In this document: one piece after another, positions 52,848 through 63,702 of the stretch | Position numbering within the stretch: position 1 is the stretch's first letter | How the letters are laid out: each line of letters opens with the position of its first letter | NCBI GenBank assembly: GCA_015478895.1 | Contig: JADMKK010000036.1 | Coordinates: 1-64,000, forward strand | From: Comamonas sp. | GTDB taxonomy: Bacteria > Pseudomonadota > Gammaproteobacteria > Burkholderiales > Burkholderiaceae_C | Direction of reading: 5' to 3' | DNA length: 64,000 nt | Translations under genes and position numbers: made by a program | The notes under the pieces: generated by a model | The model's database searches: none | The model's input: the letters and a program-made list of their open reading frames with translations, nothing else | Told to the model about the DNA's origin: nothing

Positions 52848-53606
52848 TCAGGCAAAGTAGTGGCACAGGCGCTGGCCTTTGACCTCGTGCACACTCACTT
52901 CCATGCCATACAAGGTGCTGAGCACCTCGTCGGTCACCACCGCCAAGGGGGGCCCTTCATGGGCCACATGGCCGTCTTGCATGGCGATGATGTGGTCGGC
53001 ATAGCAGCTGGCAAAGTTGATGTCGTGCAGCACCACCACCACGGTTTTTTGGCGCTCATTCACCAGGCGGCGCAGCAGCTTCATCATGCTCGCGGCGTGC
53101 GCCATATCGAGGTTGTTGAGCGGCTCATCGAGCAGGATGTAGGGCGTGTCCTGGCACAGCACCATGGCGATGTAGGCGCGCTGGCGCTGGCCGCCGGAGA
53201 GTTCATCGAGATACCGCTCGGCCAGCGCGGTCAGCTGCAAAAAATCCAGCGCTTCGTTCACATGCTGCACATCTTCAGAGGTCATGCGGCCCTTGCTGTG
53301 CGGAAAGCGGCCAAAACCCACCAAGTCGCGCACCGTCAGGCGCAGGGCGGACTGGTTGTCCTGGCGCAAGATGGCCATGACCTTGGCCAGCGCGTCGCTG
53401 GCGGTTTTGGCCACATCCAGTCCCGCCACATGCGACGAGCCCGAGGTCATTGCATCCAAGCGGCTGACCATGCTCAGCAGCGTGCTTTTGCCCGCGCCAT
53501 TGGGGCCGATGATGGCGGTGAACTTGTTTTCCGGAATTTGCACATTCACCCCATGCAGCACTGTGGTGCTGCCGTGGGTTTTGACGACGTTGCGTGTCTC
53601 GATCAT
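52848..53606 (-). CDS. Siderophore ABC transporter ATPase
   Basis: Encodes 252 residues, the FepC/YclP/VctC-type ATPase of an iron-siderophore importer. Walker A is GPNGAGKST (34-42), the signature LSGGQRQRAYIAMVL, Walker B YILLDEPLNNLDM and the switch VVVVLHDINFA. Its start overlaps the upstream permease stop by ATGA. Last gene of a four-gene Fur-controlled operon. Confidence 0.93.
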   Translation of the reverse strand: MIETRNVVKTHGSTTVLHGVNVQIPENKFTAIIGPNGAGKSTLLSMVSRLDAMTSGSSHVAGLDVAKTASDALAKVMAILRQDNQSALRLTVRDLVGFGRFPHSKGRMTSEDVQHVNEALDFLQLTALAERYLDELSGGQRQRAYIAMVLCQDTPYILLDEPLNNLDMAHAASMMKLLRRLVNERQKTVVVVLHDINFASCYADHIIAMQDGHVAHEGPPLAVVTDEVLSTLYGMEVSVHEVKGQRLCHYFA

Positions 53607-54595
53607 TGTTTGCCCTTGCGCATCAGCAGGTAGATAAATGCCAGCCCGCCAAAAAATTCCACCACCACCGACAGCGCCGAGTTAAAGCCCAGCACGCGCT
53701 CCAGAATCACCTGACCGCCGAGCAGCAAGATGCAGCCCCACAGCACTGCGGCGGGCAGCACCCACTGGTGGCGGCGTGTGCCCATCCACTGGTACGCCAT
53801 GTTGGCCACCAGCAGTCCAAAAAAAGTGACAGGGCCCACCAGCGCGGTAGAAATCGCCACCATGGCGCACATCACCACCAGCAAGCGCAACACCTGCGGC
53901 TGGTAGTTGATGCCGAGATTGACGGCCGCATCACGCCCCAGGGCCAGCACATCCAGCATATGGCGTTGCCGCCAGAAATACGCAGCGCCCAGCGCCAGCA
54001 GCACCAGCGAAGGCCACAGCAACTCGGTGTGGATGGTGTTGAAGTTGGCAAACATGCGGTCTTGCAGTGTGGCGAACTCGTTGGGGTCGATCATGCGCAT
54101 GACAAAGCTGGTCATGCTGCGAAACAAAATGCCAAACACCATGCCCACCAGCAGCATCAGGTGCAGGCTGCTGGCGTGGCCGGTGAACAGCCAGCGCATC
54201 AGCGCCACGCTCAGCGCCACCATCAGCACAATCTCCAGGCCAAACTTGGGCACCACACCCAGGCCCACCACGCCGACTGAGCCCAGCACCAGCACCAGTA
54301 CGGATTGCAGGAACAGGTACAGCGCGTCCAGCCCCATCACCGCAGGCGTGAGGATGGTGTTGTGCGTGACGGTCTGGAACACTACGGTGGACATGCCCAG
54401 CGCGCAGGCCACGACCAGCATGGTCAGCACTTTGGTGCCGCGGTGCTCCAGCACAAAGGCCCAGTCGGCCTCTACACCGACGGTCATAAACGCCACGATG
54501 GCCAGCACCGTCAGCACGACCAGCGTGACCAATCGGTTACGGCTCAACGTCCACCAGCCCTGCTGTTGCGACGGTTCGTACAAAGCTTGCTTCAT
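53603..54595 (-). CDS. Siderophore ABC transporter permease, second subunit
   Basis: Encodes 330 residues, a FecCD-family permease with about nine membrane segments. Seen are GCALGMSTVVFQTVTHNTIL with TPAVMGLDALY, and a coupling segment near LGRDAAVNLGINYQPQVLRL, then ALVGPVTFFGLLVANMAYQW. The order is like Bacillus yclO and Vibrio vctG systems. The gene begins four bases after the upstream permease stop. Confidence 0.92.
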   Translation of the reverse strand: MKQALYEPSQQQGWWTLSRNRLVTLVVLTVLAIVAFMTVGVEADWAFVLEHRGTKVLTMLVVACALGMSTVVFQTVTHNTILTPAVMGLDALYLFLQSVLVLVLGSVGVVGLGVVPKFGLEIVLMVALSVALMRWLFTGHASSLHLMLLVGMVFGILFRSMTSFVMRMIDPNEFATLQDRMFANFNTIHTELLWPSLVLLALGAAYFWRQRHMLDVLALGRDAAVNLGINYQPQVLRLLVVMCAMVAISTALVGPVTFFGLLVANMAYQWMGTRRHQWVLPAAVLWGCILLLGGQVILERVLGFNSALSVVVEFFGGLAFIYLLMRKGKQ

Positions 54596-54599
54596 CGCA

Positions 54600-55601
54600 T
54601 CACCCTTGCTTGGCGCGACGGCGCAACAAAATCATCAGAAACAAGGCGCTGCCCACCACACCCATGACCGTGCCGACAGGGATTTCATAAGGCGCAATGA
54701 TCAGGCGACCCAACAGATCACACACCAGCGTCAATGCAGCACCGGCTATGGCGACCCACCACACACTGCGGCGCACGTTGTCGCCCTGCATCAGGCGCAC
54801 CACATTTGGAATAATCAGGCCCACAAACGGGAGAGCGCCCACCGTCACCACAATGCAGGCGGTAACGATGGAAACCACGATCAAGCCTTGCAGCACCAGC
54901 GCCTTGTAGTTCAAGCCTAGATTGGTGGCAAAAGACTCGCCCAGGCCCGCCACCGTAAAGCGGTCCGCTGCCAGCACGGCCAATGCAGTCACGCCCAGCG
55001 ACAGCCACAGCATTTCATAGCGGCCTTCAACGATGACCGAAAAATCGCCATTGGAGAACGCGCGCAGCGACTGGATCATGTCGTGCTGGTAGGCCCAGAA
55101 CGTGGTGGCCGCTTCAATCACGCCCGCCAAAATCAATCCCACCAAGGGCACGATCCACGCCGAGCGCAGCTTGATGCGTGAAAGGATGGCCATGAACAAG
55201 GCCGTGCCTGCCAAAGCCGTGGTGGCCGAGACACCCATCTTGGCAAACACCGGCAGATCTGGCGCAAACAGCATGCACATCAGCATGCCGAAGGTAGCGG
55301 ACTCCACCGTACCCATGGTGGAGGGCTCCACAAAATGGTTGCGCGCCAGCATTTGCATGAGCAAGCCGGCCACTGCCATGGCGCTGCCCGCCAATATCAA
55401 GGCCAGCGTGCGCGGCACGCGCGAATACATCAGCACCTGGGCCACCATGTCGTCATCGCTGTCGCTCCACAAGGTGCCCCAGGACACATCGCTCACGCCC
55501 ACCGACAGACTCCACAGCGCCAATGCAAAAAGGGCCACCAGGGCCCCTATCCACGCCAAGGCTGTACGCCCCGCGGGTGTGTTATTACTTGGAAAAAGCA
55601 T
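54600..55601 (-). CDS. Siderophore ABC transporter permease, first subunit
   Basis: Encodes 333 residues of the FecCD family. Seen are RVPRTLALILAGSAMAVAGL, LMQMLARNHFVEPSTMGTVE, the coupling region GESFATNLGLNYKALVLQGL, and VGALPFVGLIIPNVVRLMQG. The start codon lies 17 bases inside the end of the binding-protein gene, an overlap that points to coupled translation. Confidence 0.92.
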   Translation of the reverse strand: MLFPSNNTPAGRTALAWIGALVALFALALWSLSVGVSDVSWGTLWSDSDDDMVAQVLMYSRVPRTLALILAGSAMAVAGLLMQMLARNHFVEPSTMGTVESATFGMLMCMLFAPDLPVFAKMGVSATTALAGTALFMAILSRIKLRSAWIVPLVGLILAGVIEAATTFWAYQHDMIQSLRAFSNGDFSVIVEGRYEMLWLSLGVTALAVLAADRFTVAGLGESFATNLGLNYKALVLQGLIVVSIVTACIVVTVGALPFVGLIIPNVVRLMQGDNVRRSVWWVAIAGAALTLVCDLLGRLIIAPYEIPVGTVMGVVGSALFLMILLRRRAKQG

Positions 55602-56514
55602 CGGCCAATTGCTTTAAATTCTCTTTCAGCGCCGTGGGGCTGGAGTTGGACATGGTGTACCAGTTGGCCGAATTCAAATACACCACATGCTGGTTGCGCC
55701 ATGCCTTGGTGGCATGCACCAGCTTGTTGTCCAGCAGTTTTTTAGCCGCTTGGCCGTCGTTGCCAATGGCCGCATCACGGTCGAGCACCAGCAAATAATC
55801 GGGGTTGGTTTTGAGCAGGTACTCAAACGATACGGCCTGACCGTGCTTGGACACTTCGATCTTGTCCTTGATCGGATTCACACCAAACACCGAATACAGC
55901 ATGTCAAAACGCGAGCCCGGGCCATAAGCGCTGAGCTTGCCGCCATTGGTCATTACCAACAGCGCGCCGCCCTTGTTGGCCGCCTTGGCCTTGACATCGG
56001 CAATCGCCGCTTCAATGGTCTTGATCTCTTGCTCACCCTTTTCGGGCACGCCATAGACCGCCGCAATCGCGCGAATGTTGCGGTACACGTGCGCCATCTG
56101 GTTCTGGTTGTCGATGGTGATGTCCAGCACCGGGGCAAACTTCTTGAGCTCTTCCACCTTGGGCAGCGAGCGGTTGCCGGCAATGATCAGATCCGGCTTG
56201 AGCGCTTTGACTTTTTCATAGTCAGGCTCAAACAACGTGCCAATATTGGCGTATTTGGTGGTGTCCGCAAATTGCTGGAGCGAAGGGGGCAAAGCCTGTG
56301 TGGGGTTCCCAGCCACATTGCCACCCAGAGTCTGAATGATGTCCAGCGCGCCAAAGTCATACACCAGTACGGTTTTGGGCTTGACCGGCATTTGGACTGC
56401 ACCCGTGTTGTCCTGCACCTGGATGGTTTCTACCGCATGGGCAGCCGCAAAAGGCAAGGTCAGCGCCAGCACGAGGCCGCCAACGGTTTGGCGACGATTC
56501 CACAGACCGTTCAT
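55585..56514 (-). CDS. Iron-siderophore periplasmic binding protein
   Basis: Encodes 309 residues with a signal peptide ending near AAAHAVE. It is of the FatB/YclQ/VctP type that binds ferric catecholate or mixed siderophores such as petrobactin or vibriobactin. Segments are VLVYDFGALDIIQTLG, YANIGTLFEPDYEKVKALKP, DLIIAGNRSLPKVEELKKFA and VLDRDAAIGNDG. There is no lipobox, so it is probably soluble. The ATG at 56514 has AAGGA eight bases upstream. A Fur box lies 56 bases upstream. The siderophore cannot be named from sequence alone. Confidence 0.92.
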   Translation of the reverse strand: MNGLWNRRQTVGGLVLALTLPFAAAHAVETIQVQDNTGAVQMPVKPKTVLVYDFGALDIIQTLGGNVAGNPTQALPPSLQQFADTTKYANIGTLFEPDYEKVKALKPDLIIAGNRSLPKVEELKKFAPVLDITIDNQNQMAHVYRNIRAIAAVYGVPEKGEQEIKTIEAAIADVKAKAANKGGALLVMTNGGKLSAYGPGSRFDMLYSVFGVNPIKDKIEVSKHGQAVSFEYLLKTNPDYLLVLDRDAAIGNDGQAAKKLLDNKLVHATKAWRNQHVVYLNSANWYTMSNSSPTALKENLKQLADAFSK

Positions 56515-56569
56515 GTTCAATGTCCTTGTCCGTATCTAGTACGGCAAATTTTGTGATGAACGGTCATTA

Positions 56570-56588
56570 TATGAGAATGATTCTCAAA
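56570..56588 (-). promoter_or_regulatory. Fur box of the siderophore operon
   Basis: TGAGAATGATTCTCA (56572-56586) is a perfect 7-1-7 palindrome close to the Fur consensus, in the promoter region of the binding-protein gene. Iron repression of all four genes is expected. Confidence 0.85.
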
Positions 56589-56703
56589 TACTGCGTTGTG
56601 GTTATGCATTTTTCGATCCGAAGCTGTGATACAGGTCAGAAAAATCATGCAGTCCGCGCTGGGCTGCGGCCCTCTAGGCCGGGCAGACAACTCCTGAATT
56701 AAG

Positions 56704-56745
56704 AGCTTATTACCCTTGGTGAGTAAGGGGTAAAGCCCTTTTTTA
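56704..56745 (+). repeat. Dispersed inverted repeat, probable copy G
   Basis: TTACCCTT ... AAGGGGTAA with an AGCTTA start and a following AAGGG-gtaaag-CCCTTTTTT that resembles a terminator. It lies between the Fur box and smc. It matches the family less well than copies A, B and D. Confidence 0.35.
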
Positions 56746-56846
56746 TTAAAAAGTCTAGCGCGCTCTCAGTCCGCCGGTCAGAGGTGGCGCGTTATCATTC
56801 CAGCCTTCTGCTTTCCTAGCCTTTGGGCTTTTCTCTCCCAACCTCC

Positions 56847-59800
56847 GTGCGCCTTAACTCGATCAAGCTTTCGGGCTTTAAATCTTTCGCTGAGCCCACC
56901 AACTTTTTGCTACCTGGTCAACTGGTCGGCGTGGTCGGGCCTAATGGCTGCGGCAAGTCCAACATCATGGATGCCGTGCGCTGGGTGCTGGGCGAAAGCA
57001 AGGCCAGCGAGCTGCGCGGCGAGAGCATGCAGGATGTGATCTTTAACGGCACCACGCACCGCAAACCGGCCAGCCGCTCCAGCGTGGAGCTGGTGTTTGA
57101 CAACAGCGACCACCGCGCCGGTGGCCAGTGGGGCCAGTTCACTGAAATCGCCGTCAAGCGCGTGCTCACGCGCGATGGCAACAGCTCGTACTTTATTAAC
57201 AACCAGCCCGTGCGCCGCCGTGACGTGCAGGATGTGTTTCTGGGCACCGGTCTGGGCCCGCGTGCCTACGCCATCATTGGCCAGGGCACAATCAGCCGCA
57301 TTATTGAGTCGCGCCCCGAAGAGCTGCGTCTGTTTCTGGAAGAAGCCGCAGGCGTTTCCAAATACAAAGAGCGCCGCCGCGAAACCGAAAACCGCCTCTC
57401 AGATACCCGCGAGAACTTGACGCGTGTTGAAGACATTTTGCGCGAGCTGAATGCCAACCTCGACAAGCTGGAAAAGCAGGCCGTGGTGGCCGCGCAGTAC
57501 AACGCGCTGCAAGGCAGCGTGACGCTCAAGCAGCACCAGTTGTGGTTTCTGAAAAAGCAGGATGCCGAAGGCGATTTGGCCAAGGTGCGCCAAGAAGGCT
57601 TGCAAGCCGTCAACGATCTGGAAGCGCGTGTGGCCGAGATTCGCCACATTGAGGCCGATCTGGAAGCCGTGCGCCAAGCGCATTACGAAGCGGGCGACAA
57701 GGTCAACCAGGCCCAAGGCCGCTTGTACGAAGCGACGGCCGAAGTCGGTAAGCTGGAAGCTGAAATCCGCTATGTGGTCGAAGGCCGCCAGCGTGTGGAG
57801 CAGCGCATGCAGCAACTGGCCGAACAGATCACGCAGTGGGCGCAGCGCAAGGACGATGCTGAGGTCGAGCTGGAGCACCTGGCCGCCAACGGCATGGACG
57901 CCGAAGAACAGGCCGAAATGCTGGCCGCGCAACTCGAAGAGCAAAGCCTGCGCCTGCCTGATTTGGAAGATGCACTGCGTGCTACGCAGGGCAAAGCCAA
58001 CACCCAGCGCCAGCAAGTGGTGCAGGTACAGCAACAAATTCAGGTGCTGGCCGCTGAGCAGCGCAGCATCAACGAACAAAATCGCCAGCACGAAAGCCGT
58101 CTGGAGCGCCTGCGCAATGATCGTAACGCGCTGGCTACGCCCGATGAAGCACGGCTGCAGCTTATCAACGCGCAGTACGAGGACGCGGCTGAGGTGGCCG
58201 AGATGGCCGAGGCCGTCTTGGTCGATCTGCAAGACAGCGTGCCGCAGCTCGACGACGAGCGCCGCCAGCGCCAGCAAACGCTGAACCAGGAAACCGCGAA
58301 AAAAGCGGATTTGTCGGCGCGCATGGAGGCGCTCAAGGCGCTGCAGGAAAAGGTCAAGACCGATGGCAAGCTGCAACCCTGGCTGGCCAAGCATGGTCTG
58401 GACGGCCTGCAAGGCCTGTGGACGCGCATTGCGGTAGAAAGCGGCTGGGAAAACGCGCTGGAAGCCGCCTTGCGCGAGCGCATGGGCGCGCTGGAAGTCA
58501 GCCGCCTGGACATGGTGCGGGGCTTCTTGGGTTCCAGTGCCAAAGACGCCCCGCCTGCGCGTCTGGCGTTTTACTCCAAACCTGATAGCGTTCAGCCCTT
58601 GTCCAGCAAGGGATTGCCGCTGATTTTTAACTTATTGCGTGTCCACGACAACGGCCTCCAGGCGCTGCTGGGCGAATGGCTGGCCGGGTGCTACACCGCG
58701 CAAACGCTGGATGAAGCGCTGAACCAGCGCAGCCAGTTGCAGTCGGGCGAGACCATTTATGTGCCCACGGGCCATGCCGTCACTGCGCACAGCGTGAGCT
58801 TTTACGCGCAGGACTCGGAGCAGTCGGGCCTGCTGGCGCGTGCGCAAGAAATTGAGCACCTGGAAAAAGAGCTGCGCGCCCAGGCACTCATCAGCGAGGA
58901 ATCGCGCACTGCTTTGGCGAAGGCCGAAGCTGCGTACGCGGAGGCCTCGCAGCGTTTGGTGTCCGCACGCCGTGAAGCGACCGAAGCCAAGCAATCGGCG
59001 CATGAGTTGCAGGTAGACATGCTGCGCCTGACGCAGCAAGCCGAGCAAGCGCGTGCCCGCACTACGCAGATTGAGTCTGATGTGGCCGAGGTGCAGGCTG
59101 CCTTGGAAGATTTGCAAGAGCGCGCAGCCGCCGCAGAAGCGCGCTTTGAAGAGCTGGACATGCAACTGGCCGACAGCCAGGAGCTGCATGCGCAGCTCGA
59201 TGACAGGGTCATTGACGCTGAGCGCAAAATGGCCGAAAGCCGCGAGCAGTTGCGCACGCTGGAGCGCCGTGCGCAAGAAGCCACCTTCAGCCAGCGCAGC
59301 ATGCAGGCGCGCCAGGGCGAGTTGCAGCGCATGCTGGAAACGGCCGAGCAGCAAACCAAATCGCTGCTGGAAGAGCGCGAGCGCGCCCAGGCCGAGCAAG
59401 CGCGCTTGAACGATGCCGCCGCGCAAGGCGGTTTGCAAGACGCACTGAATTTGAAAATGGAGCGCGAGCAGGCCGTATCGGCTGCGCGCGGCGAGTACGA
59501 AGACCTGACCAACAAACTGCGGGCCAGCGATGACCGCCGTGTGCAGATTGAGCGGGCACTGGAGCCGATGCGCGCGCGCATCACGGAGTTTCAGCTCAAG
59601 GAGCAGGCCGCCTCACTGGGCAGTGCGCAATACGAGCAGCAACTGACGGAAGCCGGGGCCGATCTGGCCGCCGTGGCGCAGTCGATTCTGGAAGGCAATG
59701 TCAAGCTGCACGGCCTGCAAACCGAGATTGACCGCCTGCATCGCGAGATTGCCGCGCTGGGTGCAGTCAACTTGGCGGCGCTTGAAGAGCTGCAACTGGC

Positions 59801-60371
59801 CACGGAGCGCAAAAAGTTTCTGGATGCGCAAATGGCGGACTTGACCGAGGCCATGAGCACGCTCGAAAACGCCATCAAGAAGATCGACAATGAAACGCGT
59901 GAGCTGCTCTCCGGCACTTTTAATATCGTCAATGAGCATTTTGGTCGCATGTTCCCGGAGCTGTTTGGTGGGGGACAGGCCAAATTGGTGATTACGGGCG
60001 ATGAAATTCTGGACTCTGGCGTACAAGTGATCGCCCAACCTCCGGGTAAAAAGAACCAGACGATTCATTTACTCTCGGGTGGGGAAAAGGCATTGACCGC
60101 GATTGCGCTGGTGTTTGCGATTTTCCAATTGAATCCGGCGCCGTTTTGTTTGCTCGACGAGGTAGATGCACCTCTGGACGATGCCAACACCGAGCGCTAT
60201 GCCAAACTTGTGGCGAGCATGAGCAAGGGAACCCAATTCCTGTTCATCAGTCACAACAAGATTGCCATGGAAATGGCACAACAACTGATCGGCGTGACGA
60301 TGCAGGAACAAGGTGTTTCGCGCATTGTGGCTGTGGACATGGAATCTGCCTTGTCCATGGCGCATGCTTGA
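56847..60371 (+). CDS. smc: Chromosome segregation ATPase SMC
   Basis: Encodes 1174 residues. SMC dimers with ScpA/ScpB form condensin that organises the chromosome. Walker A is VVGPNGCGKSNIMD (about 29-42). Coiled coils run about 170-510 and 665-1010 around a hinge (about 520-660). The ABC signature LLSGGEKALTAIALVFA and Walker B FCLLDEVDAPLDDAN are near the C-terminus. I start at GTG 56847, where the family N-terminus RLNSIKLSGFKSFAEP begins; a TTG eight codons earlier is possible. No strong ribosome site. Part of the hinge DNA looks like the dispersed repeat. zipA and ligA follow. Confidence 0.96.
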   Translation: MRLNSIKLSGFKSFAEPTNFLLPGQLVGVVGPNGCGKSNIMDAVRWVLGESKASELRGESMQDVIFNGTTHRKPASRSSVELVFDNSDHRAGGQWGQFTEIAVKRVLTRDGNSSYFINNQPVRRRDVQDVFLGTGLGPRAYAIIGQGTISRIIESRPEELRLFLEEAAGVSKYKERRRETENRLSDTRENLTRVEDILRELNANLDKLEKQAVVAAQYNALQGSVTLKQHQLWFLKKQDAEGDLAKVRQEGLQAVNDLEARVAEIRHIEADLEAVRQAHYEAGDKVNQAQGRLYEATAEVGKLEAEIRYVVEGRQRVEQRMQQLAEQITQWAQRKDDAEVELEHLAANGMDAEEQAEMLAAQLEEQSLRLPDLEDALRATQGKANTQRQQVVQVQQQIQVLAAEQRSINEQNRQHESRLERLRNDRNALATPDEARLQLINAQYEDAAEVAEMAEAVLVDLQDSVPQLDDERRQRQQTLNQETAKKADLSARMEALKALQEKVKTDGKLQPWLAKHGLDGLQGLWTRIAVESGWENALEAALRERMGALEVSRLDMVRGFLGSSAKDAPPARLAFYSKPDSVQPLSSKGLPLIFNLLRVHDNGLQALLGEWLAGCYTAQTLDEALNQRSQLQSGETIYVPTGHAVTAHSVSFYAQDSEQSGLLARAQEIEHLEKELRAQALISEESRTALAKAEAAYAEASQRLVSARREATEAKQSAHELQVDMLRLTQQAEQARARTTQIESDVAEVQAALEDLQERAAAAEARFEELDMQLADSQELHAQLDDRVIDAERKMAESREQLRTLERRAQEATFSQRSMQARQGELQRMLETAEQQTKSLLEERERAQAEQARLNDAAAQGGLQDALNLKMEREQAVSAARGEYEDLTNKLRASDDRRVQIERALEPMRARITEFQLKEQAASLGSAQYEQQLTEAGADLAAVAQSILEGNVKLHGLQTEIDRLHREIAALGAVNLAALEELQLATERKKFLDAQMADLTEAMSTLENAIKKIDNETRELLSGTFNIVNEHFGRMFPELFGGGQAKLVITGDEILDSGVQVIAQPPGKKNQTIHLLSGGEKALTAIALVFAIFQLNPAPFCLLDEVDAPLDDANTERYAKLVASMSKGTQFLFISHNKIAMEMAQQLIGVTMQEQGVSRIVAVDMESALSMAHA
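58584..58618 (+). repeat. Repeat-like segment inside smc, copy H
   Basis: GATAGCGTTCAGCCCTTG-tccag-CAAGGG, embedded in frame in the hinge coding region (residues near 580-590), copies the plan of the intergenic repeat: GATAGC, then AGCCCTT and AAGGG arms. The following TGATTTTTAACTTATTG is more AT-rich than the rest of the gene. It could be chance. Confidence 0.35.
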
Positions 60372-60399
60372 TAGATGGACAACTGGACAAAGCAATTCC

Positions 60400-61590
60400 A
60401 TGAGTACTTTGCAAATTAGTCTGGCCGTTGTGGGTGTGGTTCTGCTGGGCTTGATCGTGGCCTACAACGCCTGGACCAACCGTCGCAACACCCCCAAGCG
60501 TGCCCAGCCCGCCGAGGGCGACAGTCGCCTCGATGATGCGTCCTCGCGCTTTGATCCGGCGATGGACGGGGTCGATGTCACCAATTTGCCGCCCAGCGCG
60601 CCGATGGTAGATCCGTCCCTGGACGTTGCTCCTGCGCAAGATCATGTGCAGGCGCCTAACGATTTGGATGACGCGGCCTTGGATGCCCTGGACATCTCCC
60701 CGGCAGACGGCAGTGCCGCTGCCCAGGTGCCTCGCTCTGCCCATGCACTGCAGGCCGCCGCGGAGCGCAAGCTGGCGCTGGATGCTCTGATAGATGCCAT
60801 TGCCCCCATCCGTTTAGACCATGTGGTGACGGGTGATGCCGCCCTGATGGTGCAGCCCACCACGCGCCGGGCTGGTAGCAAGCAGTTTCGTATTGAAGGT
60901 CTCAATGAAGCCAATGGGCAATGGGAGTCGGTGCGCGCTGGTCAGCGTTACACCGCGTTCCAGGGCGGGGTGCAACTGGCCAATCGGCTGGGCGCGCTCA
61001 ACGAAATCGAGTTTTCTGAGTTTGTCTCCAAAGTGCAGACGTTTGCCGACAGCCTGAGCGCCAGCGCAGAGTTGCCCGACATGCTGCACGAAGTAGCCCG
61101 AGGCCGTGAGCTGGACCAGTTCGCCAGTGAGCACGATGCCCAGTTGAGCTTTGTGTTGCGCCCACGCCGGGCCGCGTGGAGCCCTGGCTACATTGAGCAA
61201 CATGCCGCCACTGTGGGCTTTACTGGCGCGGCCATGCCGGGCCGCATGCAGCTGCCGTCGGCAGTGCTCGGTCATGCGCCGTTGTTGACGTTGAGCTATG
61301 ACGCGCAGGCCGCGCAGGCGGACAACCTGGATCAAACCGCCGTGCATGACGTGTGGTTGAGTCTGGATGTGCCCCAGGTGCCGCGCAGTGAGGAGCCTTT
61401 TGCACGATTGCGCCAGGTGGTGCAAGCCTTGTGTGAGGGTATGGACGGCATGCTGTGCGATCAAAACGGCTATCAGTTGCTGCCGAAGGTTTTTGACCCG
61501 ATTGAAGCCGATTTGCAAAAGCTCTATGACCGGCTGGACAGCCGTGATTTGTCGGCGGGCTCCATGCTGGCGCGCCGCCTGTTTAATTGA
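60400..61590 (+). CDS. zipA: Cell-division protein ZipA-like
   Basis: Encodes 396 residues. ZipA tethers FtsZ to the inner membrane. An N-terminal membrane helix (about 5-25, LQISLAVVGVVLLGLIVAYN) is followed by a charged and Pro/Asp-rich linker (about 30-125) and a C-terminal FtsZ-binding-like domain (about 255-396). The domain is divergent from E. coli ZipA, but the position between smc and ligA is the standard one in this group. The ATG at 60400 begins at the helix; upstream open codons lie in the smc end. Confidence 0.85.
   Translation: MSTLQISLAVVGVVLLGLIVAYNAWTNRRNTPKRAQPAEGDSRLDDASSRFDPAMDGVDVTNLPPSAPMVDPSLDVAPAQDHVQAPNDLDDAALDALDISPADGSAAAQVPRSAHALQAAAERKLALDALIDAIAPIRLDHVVTGDAALMVQPTTRRAGSKQFRIEGLNEANGQWESVRAGQRYTAFQGGVQLANRLGALNEIEFSEFVSKVQTFADSLSASAELPDMLHEVARGRELDQFASEHDAQLSFVLRPRRAAWSPGYIEQHAATVGFTGAAMPGRMQLPSAVLGHAPLLTLSYDAQAAQADNLDQTAVHDVWLSLDVPQVPRSEEPFARLRQVVQALCEGMDGMLCDQNGYQLLPKVFDPIEADLQKLYDRLDSRDLSAGSMLARRLFN

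Positions 61591-63702
<2,112 letters not shown>

Noticed and set aside
60313-60399. A longer N-terminus for ZipA
   Set aside because: The extra 29 codons lie in the last part of smc, and the membrane helix expected at the ZipA N-terminus begins at 60400.
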